DNA of 64,000 nucleotides. Origin: Bacteroidota bacterium (GTDB lineage Bacteria; Bacteroidota; Bacteroidia; Bacteroidales; FEN-979). Where the stretch lies: the NCBI GenBank assembly GCA_026391795.1, contig JAPLDI010000022.1, forward strand, positions 124,001-188,000, given 5' to 3'. The position numbers were made by a program, and so were the translations under genes. The notes beneath the pieces were generated by a model. The model saw nothing but the letters and a program-made list of their open reading frames with translations, ran no database searches and was not told the DNA's origin. This document shows, piece by piece, positions 45,464 through 53,097 of this stretch; positions within the stretch are counted from its first letter, which is position 1, and each line of letters starts with the position of its first letter.

Positions 45464-46674
45464 CCGGAATATTTTTTTGCTTTTCGATTCAGCCTCTTAA
45501 TGGCAAACAGGAGCGCCAGGAGGAGCAGAGGAATTGAGACCAGCCGGAGAATCCATGTCTGGAGTAGATTGATCTCAGCTTTCAGTCCGTTTTCCGGCTG
45601 AACTCCGTTGTACCTGAAAACCGGGTTCAGGTAAAAGACGGTGCCGTTGTAACCATAATGGTTGAAGAATGTGATCTCGGTGCGGATGTAGGTATCCTCA
45701 GGCTGAATCTTATACCATGCCCTGTTTTTGAAACGTACGGTTTTCTTTGCTTTCCCGTTCTGCCCGATGAAGACAAACCTGACCGCTGCCTTGCTGGTCT
45801 CAATCCACAATGTATCCCGACGAACCTCAACGGATTTCAGCACAGGGATCAGATGGGTGCGTTCTGCTTTCATGTCAAAAGTCTCGCCGTCCGACATATA
45901 GATATCAGCACCAAATGCTTTCCCCTTCTTTAAGGATTCCATGAGTTCGGCGGAATGAAGGGAAGGCGAATTGATAAAGGTACAGCACCGCCCGATCTGG
46001 TAAGGGTTGCTGATGTCATGCGCATCATCATCGGCCAGGATGAATGCCGGGTGCCCGGAGGAGAGGGCTGCATCCCACTGCGGCACCGATCGCCAGTTAT
46101 TGTCAAGAACTTCGATGAGCTGGTAGTTCGAGAGCAGTTTCATGTCGTCGAGCGAATAACCTCCTTCCCAGTCGGGATGGGCAATGGCGACGATCTCACT
46201 CTGGTCATGAAGCAGGTTCAGGATGTGCTGCTTGTGGCTCAGGGTTTGGAACAGGGAATAATCCAGCCACAGTACTTTTTTTGCCCCGATCAGCATCTGG
46301 TGTTTCTTTCTCAGCCCGAACCCATGCTCATAGGTTGGAATATAAAAGGCAGAATCCTTGTTAAAGGGATTGATCTTCTGGTAATCGGAGATACACGGAA
46401 CGTCATATCCAAGTTTTTTGTACGTCTTCCAGAACTCCTCCGTAGTATTCTTCCGGCCGCTGGTCAATCCTCCCCAGGCATTTACATGAAAATGAAAATT
46501 GACTTTCTTCCAGCAGGTGCTGTCCATGCCTTCATAAGGATTGTAAATTTTTTCTCCCGAAAAAGGTTTTGGTGGTGGGAAATGATATACAGGAGCCAGG
46601 AAAAAAATCAGCAACTCCATTGCAACGATGGCAAGAAGGATCTGGAGAAGGATTTTTAGAATTTTCTTTATCAC
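45460..46674 (-). CDS. Membrane-anchored PHP-like phosphoesterase
   Basis: A 404-residue protein with one membrane helix at each end (ILLQILLAIVAMELLIFFLA and LRLVSIPLLLLALLFAI). The middle part shows PHP metal-binding landmarks: NFHFHVNAWGG (HxH) near residue 60, VAIAHPDWEGG, and LADDDAHD (DxH) near 220, with an aspartate in VPCISDYQ where PHP proteins normally have DH. It therefore probably hydrolyses a phosphoester in the periplasm, but the substrate is unknown. It is translationally coupled to the GT39 gene, so it may trim or recycle the phosphorylated lipid carrier or product; that is inference only. Confidence 0.78.
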   Translation of the reverse strand: MIKKILKILLQILLAIVAMELLIFFLAPVYHFPPPKPFSGEKIYNPYEGMDSTCWKKVNFHFHVNAWGGLTSGRKNTTEEFWKTYKKLGYDVPCISDYQKINPFNKDSAFYIPTYEHGFGLRKKHQMLIGAKKVLWLDYSLFQTLSHKQHILNLLHDQSEIVAIAHPDWEGGYSLDDMKLLSNYQLIEVLDNNWRSVPQWDAALSSGHPAFILADDDAHDISNPYQIGRCCTFINSPSLHSAELMESLKKGKAFGADIYMSDGETFDMKAERTHLIPVLKSVEVRRDTLWIETSKAAVRFVFIGQNGKAKKTVRFKNRAWYKIQPEDTYIRTEITFFNHYGYNGTVFYLNPVFRYNGVQPENGLKAEINLLQTWILRLVSIPLLLLALLFAIKRLNRKAKKYSG

Positions 46675-46716
46675 AAGATCAAGTATGAGCTAACCTGGTT
46701 AACAATCCGGCATCGG

Positions 46717-46724
46717 CAAAGATA
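46717..46724 (-). promoter_or_regulatory. -7 promoter box (TATCTTTG) for the PHP-GT39 operon
   Basis: The minus strand reads TATCTTTG, 43 nt before the ATG at 46674 and 8 bp after the mntH stop. Confidence 0.55.
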
Positions 46725-46731
46725 AATTCTT

Positions 46732-47997
46732 TTAATGGAAAAGAAGAAGCAGGAGCCGCAGATTAAGATATATCACGATGCCGCCTACAAGCAAAAGGAT
46801 GAAAGTAGTCCGTTTTTTATTAACATATTTTCCCATCACCTTCTTTGATGAGGTCAGGTAGACCTGGAAAAGGATGGTAAACGGCAGCTGAATGCTAAGG
46901 ATCATCTGGGAAATGATCAGCCCGTAAAACGGGTTCCGGATGAAAAAGATGACAATCAGTGCAAGCAGAAGGGAAATGATCACACCCACCCTTGAATGGT
47001 TGTCGTGAATGTCATAGGGTTCCATGAAAAATCCGGCAAAGATGCTTCCTCCTGCCATGCCGGATGTTATGGAGGATGCCAGCCCGGCAAAGAGGAGTGC
47101 AATGGCAAACACCAGCGCCGCGTGCGTTCCAAGCAGCGGGTGAAGGATGGCTGAAGCCTGCTGGAGCTCGGTGATGTGGAAACCCTGCTGAAAGAATGTG
47201 GCTGCAGCCAGGATGATGATGGCACTGTTGATGGCCCAGCCAAGGACCATTGAAAACAGGGTATCGTAGAGTTCAAAATCGAGTTGCCGTTTGATTACCT
47301 TCTCATCTTCCAGGTTCCACTGCCGGCTCTGGATGATCTCCGAATGAAGGAAAAGGTTATGTGGCATGACCACGGCTCCCAATACACTCATGATGATGAT
47401 GATCGATCCTTCCGGTACGGAAGGTTTCACCCAGCCGATTCCGGCCCGTACCCAATCGATGTCGATCAGGGTAAGTTCATACAGGAAAGATAGCCCGATG
47501 AGCGAAACAAATGCGATGATGAATTTTTCAACCCCCTTATAGGTATGCGTGAAGAGCATGACCATGACAAAAAGGAAACTGAGGATGGCTCCTGCCGGAA
47601 TGGGTATATTGAAGAGCATGTTCAATGCCAGTGAGGCTCCCAGGATTTCGGCGAGGGAGGTGGAAACGGAAGCGACCATAGCCGACGACAACAGCATCCG
47701 GGATGCCCAGCGCGGAGTATATTTTGTTGTGGCCTCAGCCAGGCAAAGACCGGTGGCAATCCCAAGGTGGGCAACATTGTGCTGGAGGATGATCAGCATG
47801 ATGGTAGAAAGGGTTACCATCCATAAGAGGGTATAGCCAAAATCAGATCCGGCAGCCAGGTTGGATGCCCAGTTCCCGGGATCAATGAATCCGACGGTGA
47901 CCAGTAACCCCGGCCCGATGTATTTCAGGATATCCAGTGCCCCGTATCCCGGTTCATGCTTATCCCGAAAAAAACTTCTCAGATTCCTGAACTTCAT
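46732..47997 (-). CDS. mntH: Nramp-family divalent metal transporter
   Basis: A 421-residue protein with about 11 membrane segments. The metal-site motifs of the family are present: VGFIDPGNWASNLAAGS in TM1 (DPGN) and VLGAVVMPHNLFLHSEI in TM6 (MPH). These indicate proton-coupled uptake of Mn2+ or Fe2+. The promoter faces the heptamer repeat array, which reaches to within 10 bp of its -7 box. No MntR or Fur box was recognised. Confidence 0.93.
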   Translation of the reverse strand: MKFRNLRSFFRDKHEPGYGALDILKYIGPGLLVTVGFIDPGNWASNLAAGSDFGYTLLWMVTLSTIMLIILQHNVAHLGIATGLCLAEATTKYTPRWASRMLLSSAMVASVSTSLAEILGASLALNMLFNIPIPAGAILSFLFVMVMLFTHTYKGVEKFIIAFVSLIGLSFLYELTLIDIDWVRAGIGWVKPSVPEGSIIIIMSVLGAVVMPHNLFLHSEIIQSRQWNLEDEKVIKRQLDFELYDTLFSMVLGWAINSAIIILAAATFFQQGFHITELQQASAILHPLLGTHAALVFAIALLFAGLASSITSGMAGGSIFAGFFMEPYDIHDNHSRVGVIISLLLALIVIFFIRNPFYGLIISQMILSIQLPFTILFQVYLTSSKKVMGKYVNKKRTTFILLLVGGIVIYLNLRLLLLLFH

Positions 47998-48017
47998 TCC
48001 CTTTTGAAAATTGAATT

Positions 48018-48025
48018 CAAAGATA
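48018..48025 (-). promoter_or_regulatory. -7 promoter box (TATCTTTG) for mntH
   Basis: The minus strand reads TATCTTTG, 20 nt before the mntH ATG. The TGCTGGA array begins at 48035, so the -33 region of this promoter lies within the repeat. Confidence 0.55.
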
Positions 48026-48034
48026 CTAGTTTCC

Positions 48035-48097
48035 TGCTGGATGCTGGATGCTGGATGCTGGATGCTGGATGCTGGATGCTGGATGCTGGATACTGGA
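48035..48097. repeat. Heptamer array (TGCTGGA)9
   Basis: Eight perfect TGCTGGA units and a ninth TACTGGA, without interruption. It is the most regular array in the window, lying between the divergent mntH and 5'-nucleotidase promoters. Confidence 0.9.
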
Positions 48098-48114
48098 TGT
48101 GTGGGACTTCCAAA

Positions 48115-48191
48115 TGCTGACTGCTTACTGCCGACTGCTGACTGCTGACTGCCGACTGCCGACTGCTGACTGAAGACTGCCGACTTCCGGA
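48115..48191. repeat. Heptamer array (TGCTGAC/TGCCGAC), eleven units
   Basis: Eleven consecutive 7-nt units, mostly TGCTGAC and TGCCGAC with TGCTTAC, TGAAGAC and a terminal TTCCGGA. It adjoins and partly overlaps the 47-bp direct duplication. Confidence 0.85.
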
Positions 48192-48252
48192 TGAAACCCT
48201 TAACTCCGACTGCTGACTGAAGACTGCCGACTTCCGGATGAAACCCTTAACT
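48159..48252. repeat. Perfect 47-bp tandem duplication
   Basis: The segments 48159-48205 and 48206-48252 are identical. Each contains four heptamer units and then GGATGAAACCCTTAACT. In the second copy the end runs into TTGCC and completes a TAACTTTG promoter box; in the first copy it runs into CCGAC and does not. Confidence 0.9.
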
Positions 48253-48255
48253 TTG
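48248..48255 (+). promoter_or_regulatory. -7 promoter box (TAACTTTG) for the 5'-nucleotidase gene
   Basis: An exact TAnnTTTG match, 30 nt before the ATG at 48286, lying at the edge of the 47-bp duplication. It also shows that the in-frame ATG at 48238 is upstream of transcription. Confidence 0.6.
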
Positions 48256-48285
48256 CCCCATTCGAAAGCAATCAACAACGGAACC

Positions 48286-49737
48286 ATGAAAAAGCGCAGT
48301 TTTCTTTGGATCGGACTGATCGTCCTGTTTTCATTCCAGGTTTATTCCCAGCCTAAAACTTCAGGCAAATCCACAGAGGTCATCATCCTTCATGTGAATG
48401 ACATGCACGCAAAAATCGACAATCTCCCGAAGCTGGCGTACCTTGCCGACAGCCTCCGGAGAATGCATCCGTACGTATTCCTGGTTTCGGCCGGCGATAA
48501 CTTCACGGGGAACCCGGTTGTCGATATGATCTCCGACAAAGGCTTTCCGATGATCGATCTGATGAACCGGTGCGGATTCAATGTCAGCGCCATCGGGAAC
48601 CATGAGTTTGACCTTGGGCAGGAAACCCTGAATAAAAGGATGGAACAGGCTGAGTTCCCATTCATCAGCTGTAATTTCGATGCAGCCGGGAGCCGTCTGA
48701 AACAACCCAAACCCTACATTATCCTGGAAGCCGGAAAAAACATCCACATTGCCATTCTTGGAATCATTGAACTCAATGACAAGGGGATTCCCGACACCCA
48801 TCCGTCGAAAGTAGAGGGAATCACCTTTTACGATGGCATTAAAAAGGCAAAGGAGTATACGTGGCTTAAAAAAAAATACGGTATACTTATTGGCCTTACA
48901 CACCTGGGAGTAGAGACTGACGTGATGCTTGCCGACTCCATGCCGGCGTTTGATGAGATCATAGGCGGACATTCACATACCCTCCTTGAAAAGCCGATGA
49001 TGGAAAACGGGGTGATGATCGTTCAGGCCGCATCAAACCTGAGGTACATCGGAAAAACAACGCTTTTGATTGAAAATGGCGTTGTAAAAAACAGCACGGA
49101 TGAGGTCATCCCGGTTTCTGTGCTGCATCGCTCCGATTCAGTACTTGCCAGGTTGTGTGCGAACTATAACCGGAATGAAGAGTTCAGCCAGGTAGCCGGG
49201 ATTGCCGAGGCGCCGCTGGAAGGTTACGATGCACTGGGAAGCCTCATGACGGATGCCCTGACACATCAGCTGAAGACAGATATTGCTTTCCAGAACCGCG
49301 GGGGTATCCGGGTCTCTTCCCTTCCCAAGGGACCCATCACCCTGAAAGACATCTACCAGCTTGACCCTTTCGGGAACCAGGTGGTTACTTTCAAAATGAA
49401 ACCTGAAGAGATCCGGTCATTGATAATCTATGCCTGTAACCTTGAAAAAGGAATCGATCTGCAGGTTTCCGGTATGAGCTATAAAGCTCTGTCCGACAAC
49501 CAGGGAACTTTTGTTGACGCTGAGTTGAACGATCCCTCCGGAAAATCCCTTGATCCCATGCGGGAGTATACTGTCGCCATGAACAGCTACATCGCTGCAA
49601 GCTACCGTTTCATTCATTCCGACCCCGGCACCACAGGAACGGTCACAACTGCAGAACTCCTCATCCAATACCTGAAAGAGAATAAAAAAGTTAATTATAC
49701 AGGTGTAAAACGTGCATTCCAGGTCCTGAAAAAATAA
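48286..49737 (+). CDS. Secreted 5'-nucleotidase / metallophosphatase (UshA-like)
   Basis: A 483-residue protein from 48286, where signal peptide MKKRSFLWIGLIVLFSFQVYSQ begins. The metallophosphatase domain shows IILHVNDMHAKID, FLVSAGDNFTGNPVVD, AIGNHEFDLG, GLTHLGVETD and IIGGHSHTLL, the complete metal-ligand set. The C-terminal 5'-nucleotidase domain has MTDALTHQLKTDIAFQNRGGIR and LDPFGNQVVTFKMK. It should hydrolyse nucleotides or UDP-sugars outside the inner membrane. The longer ORF from 48238 begins inside the duplicated repeat and is rejected. Confidence 0.93.
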   Translation: MKKRSFLWIGLIVLFSFQVYSQPKTSGKSTEVIILHVNDMHAKIDNLPKLAYLADSLRRMHPYVFLVSAGDNFTGNPVVDMISDKGFPMIDLMNRCGFNVSAIGNHEFDLGQETLNKRMEQAEFPFISCNFDAAGSRLKQPKPYIILEAGKNIHIAILGIIELNDKGIPDTHPSKVEGITFYDGIKKAKEYTWLKKKYGILIGLTHLGVETDVMLADSMPAFDEIIGGHSHTLLEKPMMENGVMIVQAASNLRYIGKTTLLIENGVVKNSTDEVIPVSVLHRSDSVLARLCANYNRNEEFSQVAGIAEAPLEGYDALGSLMTDALTHQLKTDIAFQNRGGIRVSSLPKGPITLKDIYQLDPFGNQVVTFKMKPEEIRSLIIYACNLEKGIDLQVSGMSYKALSDNQGTFVDAELNDPSGKSLDPMREYTVAMNSYIAASYRFIHSDPGTTGTVTTAELLIQYLKENKKVNYTGVKRAFQVLKK

Positions 49738-49984
49738 AAAACCTTTTTCCATCTTCCATCCTCCCTTTTCAGTGCCCATTCAGAACCGGGGCGAAAATAC
49801 CCGGAACACAAAAACCTGAGTCAATCCATCCAGGGTTCATCTGGTAATACAATTTTCAGTGGCGTATCCTGATAAACAGGGTACTATCGGTTTCCTTTGA
49901 AAAGTAGCGGCGTGTAAACTGTACGACTCATTTTTTTATCTACATTCTGATTATCAGGTGTTTATTTTAGAATAACGCATTTTG

Positions 49985-50027
49985 AATAGCGGAAAACCTC
50001 AGTATGAATTTACGGGTTTCCGCTATT
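49985..50027 (-). terminator. Strong inverted repeat
   Basis: Arms AATAGCGGAAAaCC (49985-49998) and the complementary GGgTTTCCGCTATT (50014-50027), 14 bp with at most one mismatch, around a 15-nt loop. The stop codon of the doubtful minus ORF lies inside it. It may be a terminator or a mobile repeat. Confidence 0.5.
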
Positions 50028-50277
50028 GAAATAGTGAAGGCGAAGGCGTACCTTTAACTGCCAGTATCATGAAATAATAAACGACCGGTACGGTCTGCTT
50101 TTTATCTGTTCTTTTTGCTGCTCCTTGAACAATAAATTGATCTTCAGGCAAAATGGTATTGGCAGGCAGGTTATTGGTTTTCTTTCTTTTCGGCGACGAA
50201 TAATAGTCTAAACCTGAGGATTTACCTGCCTTTTTATGGCAATGAACAGGAAAGGAGTTGAACAGAAAGTGATTCAT
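50023..50277 (-). CDS. Doubtful small ORF, unknown
   Basis: 84 codons starting MNHFLFNSFPVHCHKKAG and ending AVKGTPSPSLFQ, rich in Lys and Pro, with no signal, membrane segment or motif that I recognise. It is divergent from the kinase gene and ends in a hairpin. It could be a real small gene, a remnant, or chance. Confidence 0.25.
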   Translation of the reverse strand: MNHFLFNSFPVHCHKKAGKSSGLDYYSSPKRKKTNNLPANTILPEDQFIVQGAAKRTDKKQTVPVVYYFMILAVKGTPSPSLFQ

Positions 50278-50341
50278 GTTTAAGGATAGTATAAAAGTTA
50301 GTTTTACAGGATGATCTGTTAACTACAAAGGAAGACAAAGT

Positions 50342-50629
50342 ATGAACGGCAACAAAATAAACCGAGCCACCTCAGGATTATCCAATGAGACCCTCCCCGG
50401 GGGTGAATTAAGTTTTCATTCGCTTTTCACAGCTATGACAGAAGGAGTAGCTGTTCATCAGATGCTCTATGATGAAACGGGAAAGGCTGTTGATTACATC
50501 ATCATGGATGTCAATCCTTCTTTTGAGAAGAACCTGGGAATTCCCGCAGATAAAGCAAAAGGCGCCTATGCAAGCAAATTATACGGATTGACCCCCCCCC
50601 CTATCTCGAGATCTATGAACAAGTTTTAA
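50342..50629 (+). CDS. N-terminal fragment of the PAS sensor kinase, cut by a poly-C frameshift
   Basis: 95 codons encoding the first half of a PAS domain (FHSLFTAMTEGVAVHQMLYDETGKAVDYIIMDVNPSFEKNLGI). It runs into ten consecutive C (50592-50601) and then out of frame into PISRSMNKF and a stop. After the tract another frame reads YLEIYEQVLKTGEPYYFTTYFQPLDRYFEISVF, the expected second half of the same PAS domain, and continues into the kinase. Eight or eleven C would restore one protein of 901 or 902 residues. This is therefore the start of the kinase gene, not a separate gene. Confidence 0.9.
   Translation: MNGNKINRATSGLSNETLPGGELSFHSLFTAMTEGVAVHQMLYDETGKAVDYIIMDVNPSFEKNLGIPADKAKGAYASKLYGLTPPPISRSMNKF
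50592..50601 (+). repeat. Homopolymer tract C10 inside the kinase gene
   Basis: Ten C in a row, after ATTGA and before TATCTCGAG. It is in the coding region at the point where the frame breaks. Confidence 0.95.
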
Positions 50630-50727
50630 AAACAGGTGAGCCCTATTATTTTACAACCTATTTTCAACCCCTGGACCGCTATTTTGAGATTTCCGTATTC
50701 ATCCCCAAGAAAGATTGGTTCGCAACG

Positions 50728-53049
50728 GTGTTTCTTGATGTCACCGGCAGCAAGCGTGCCGTTGAGGAACTGAGATCAACCGGTATTAAATACCGCCGGT
50801 TATATGAGAGCATGATGGACGGGTTTGCCCGAACCAACCTTCAGGGCCAGATAGAAGAATTTAACTCCTGTTTCCAAAACATGCTCGGGTATAGCACAAA
50901 AGAATTGCTCGGACTGACTTACCTGGACATTACCCCTGTAGAGTGGCATTCCTATGAGAAAAGGATCGTTGAGAACCAGGTTCTTCCCTATGGCTATTCA
51001 GACGTTTTTGAGAAAGAATACATAAAGAAGGATGGAACCGTTTTCCCTGTTGAACTCAGAATTTCACTAATCAGGGATGAACAGGGAAAACCGCAAGGGA
51101 TGTGGGCGGTTGTAAGGGATATCACCGACCGCAAACGTTCGGAACAGGAACTTGAGCGGATGGTCGACCGGTTCAACCTCGCCGTCCGATCGGGGAACAT
51201 GGGAGTGTGGGAATGGGATGTAAGAACCAACCAGGTACTTTGGGATGATAAGATGCTGGAACTTTACGGAATTGAAAGGGAGGAATTTAATGACACCCAC
51301 CAGAACTGGGTTGACTTTTTGCATGCTGACGATGTTGGCAGAATGAAGGAAGAGCTGCGGCTGACATTCAGCGGAGAGAAAGATTACGACACAGATTTCA
51401 GGATTGTCCTAAAAAATGGGGATGTGAGGTATATAAAAGCTTTCGCCCAGGTTGTAAGGAACTCGGCCGGAACACCCTTGCGGCTTACCGGGATCAATTT
51501 CGATATCACAGAACAGAAAAAAACCCAGGAATCGCTTCTCATTTCTGAAATGTTCAACCGAGGATTGGTGGAGGCTGCACCTGTCGGGATACTCTTTCTG
51601 GACTCTACCGGGAGGATCACTTTTGAAAATCCAGCCATGCTGCAAATGATGGGACTTTCAAAAGATAACAAGACGGTTGTGATCGGAGAATATTTCCAGG
51701 AACTGGCATCGATCAGGGCCGTGATCAGCAAGTCCGAAATCTCACAGATCCTGAAAGGGGAAAGGATAAATGCCAGGGAGATCCATTATACCTCAATTCT
51801 CGGACGCGAACTGGACATGGAGCTGTATACAGCCCCATTGATGAATCCTGAAGGACGGGTTCAGGGTATCATCCTGATGGCGGTGGATATCACCAAACCG
51901 GTTGCCGCCGGAAAGGAATTGCGAGAATCTGAACAGAAATACCGCATGCTCTATGAAAGCATGAGGGACGGATTTGTGAAGATGGATATGAAAAAACAAA
52001 TTCTTGAATCCAATTCATTCTTCCTGACCATGACCGGCTATTCTGCCGGGGATATGCGTAAAATGAGCAACATCAGGAATATTGTTCCTGAACGATGGTA
52101 CGAAAAAGTGGATCACATCATTGAAAACCAGGTCCTGACCCTTGGCTATTCGGATGTTTTTGAAATCGAATACCAAAGGAAGGACAATACAATCTTCCCG
52201 GTTGAAGTACGCCTGTTCCTGATAAAAAACCAAAAAGGGATAAACGAAGGTATGTGGGCAATCGTAAGAGATATCACGGAACGGAAAAAACAGGACAAGA
52301 ACATGATCCACACGGAAAGAATGGCAGGGATTGGGGTCATGGCAGCAGGCATGGCCCACGAGATCAACCAGCCCCTGAACACAATCTCACTGGCAATGGA
52401 TAATCTCATTCTTTCGATCAATAACGGATCTTCGGACAAATCCTATCTCGAAAACAAAACACTGAAGATCTTCGACAACATTACCCGGATCCGCAACATC
52501 ATTGATCATGTAAGGGCCTTTTCAAAGGACCACGATGATTATATCCAGTCGGGGTTTAATATCAATGAGAGCATCCGCAATGCAAAATCCATGATCGTGG
52601 AGCAATTCAAGCATAAAGGAATTCATTTTTTGATGGATCTCGATAAGACACTTCCCCAGCCCGTCGGTAATACCTTCAAATTCGAACAGGTTATTGTGAA
52701 TCTTCTTATCAACGCCAAAGATGCGATTGAAGAAAAAGAGATGATCCCGGGCACGAATTTTAAAAAGGTCGTTGAGATACACTCATCCCTGGAAAAACAG
52801 TATATCTGCGTGGAGGTAAAAGACAACGGCATCGGGATCGATCCGAAAGACACCGACAAGGTAATGCTGCCGTTTTATTCGACAAAAGGAGAAGGTGTCA
52901 GCAGCGGACTTGGTCTCTCCATCTCGTTTGGCATCATCCGCGATATGAATGGAACCATTGATATCCAGAGTGAACGGTTAAAAGGAACCACGGTCAGAAT
53001 CATGATCCCGGTAAAAAAAGAGGTAACCAAATCATTCGGAATGCAGTAA
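50728..53049 (+). CDS. Cytoplasmic multi-PAS sensor histidine kinase (main part)
   Basis: 773 codons from a GTG at 50728; the frame is open back to the poly-C tract. It has four more PAS/PAC units at about residues 20-137, 148-270, 275-395 and 410-525, the ends marked by VVRDITDRKR, GINFDITEQKK, AVDITKP and IVRDITERKK. The first and last of these are internal duplicates (KYRRLYESMMDGF / KYRMLYESMRDGF and ENQVLPYGYSDVFE / ENQVLTLGYSDVFE). The kinase core has the H box AAGMAHEINQPLNTI, N box NLLINAKDAI, G1 DNGIGIDPKD and G2 GVSSGLGLSIS. There is no membrane segment, so it senses an internal signal. The response regulator gene starts 48 bp after it and is the probable partner. Confidence 0.92.
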   Translation: MFLDVTGSKRAVEELRSTGIKYRRLYESMMDGFARTNLQGQIEEFNSCFQNMLGYSTKELLGLTYLDITPVEWHSYEKRIVENQVLPYGYSDVFEKEYIKKDGTVFPVELRISLIRDEQGKPQGMWAVVRDITDRKRSEQELERMVDRFNLAVRSGNMGVWEWDVRTNQVLWDDKMLELYGIEREEFNDTHQNWVDFLHADDVGRMKEELRLTFSGEKDYDTDFRIVLKNGDVRYIKAFAQVVRNSAGTPLRLTGINFDITEQKKTQESLLISEMFNRGLVEAAPVGILFLDSTGRITFENPAMLQMMGLSKDNKTVVIGEYFQELASIRAVISKSEISQILKGERINAREIHYTSILGRELDMELYTAPLMNPEGRVQGIILMAVDITKPVAAGKELRESEQKYRMLYESMRDGFVKMDMKKQILESNSFFLTMTGYSAGDMRKMSNIRNIVPERWYEKVDHIIENQVLTLGYSDVFEIEYQRKDNTIFPVEVRLFLIKNQKGINEGMWAIVRDITERKKQDKNMIHTERMAGIGVMAAGMAHEINQPLNTISLAMDNLILSINNGSSDKSYLENKTLKIFDNITRIRNIIDHVRAFSKDHDDYIQSGFNINESIRNAKSMIVEQFKHKGIHFLMDLDKTLPQPVGNTFKFEQVIVNLLINAKDAIEEKEMIPGTNFKKVVEIHSSLEKQYICVEVKDNGIGIDPKDTDKVMLPFYSTKGEGVSSGLGLSISFGIIRDMNGTIDIQSERLKGTTVRIMIPVKKEVTKSFGMQ

Positions 53050-53097
53050 CTACAAACAGGGTATTCCTGAGTCATTCTTCATTAACAATTGTTGAAA

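Larger units (their letters stand above)
49738..50341. other. 604-bp gap before the sensor kinase
   Basis: This gap holds a strong inverted repeat at 49985-50027 and one doubtful minus-strand ORF (50023-50277). I see no TAnnTTTG or sigma-54 promoter box facing the kinase. Confidence 0.6.

Noticed and set aside
47160-47360. Fragment or frameshift in the Nramp gene suggested by overlapping open frames.
   Set aside because: The minus-strand gene reads through intact with both metal-site motifs; the other frames are shadows.
48035-48191. CRISPR array.
   Set aside because: Units are 7 nt with no spacers and there are no cas genes; these are simple tandem repeats.
48238-48285. Extended N-terminus of the 5'-nucleotidase from the ATG at 48238.
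   Set aside because: It lies in the 47-bp duplication and upstream of the likely transcription start; the signal peptide begins at 48286.
49990-50280. Transposase remnant in the gap before the kinase.
   Set aside because: A few residues of the 84-codon ORF vaguely resemble IS4-type segments, but the order of motifs and the ends of an IS are absent.
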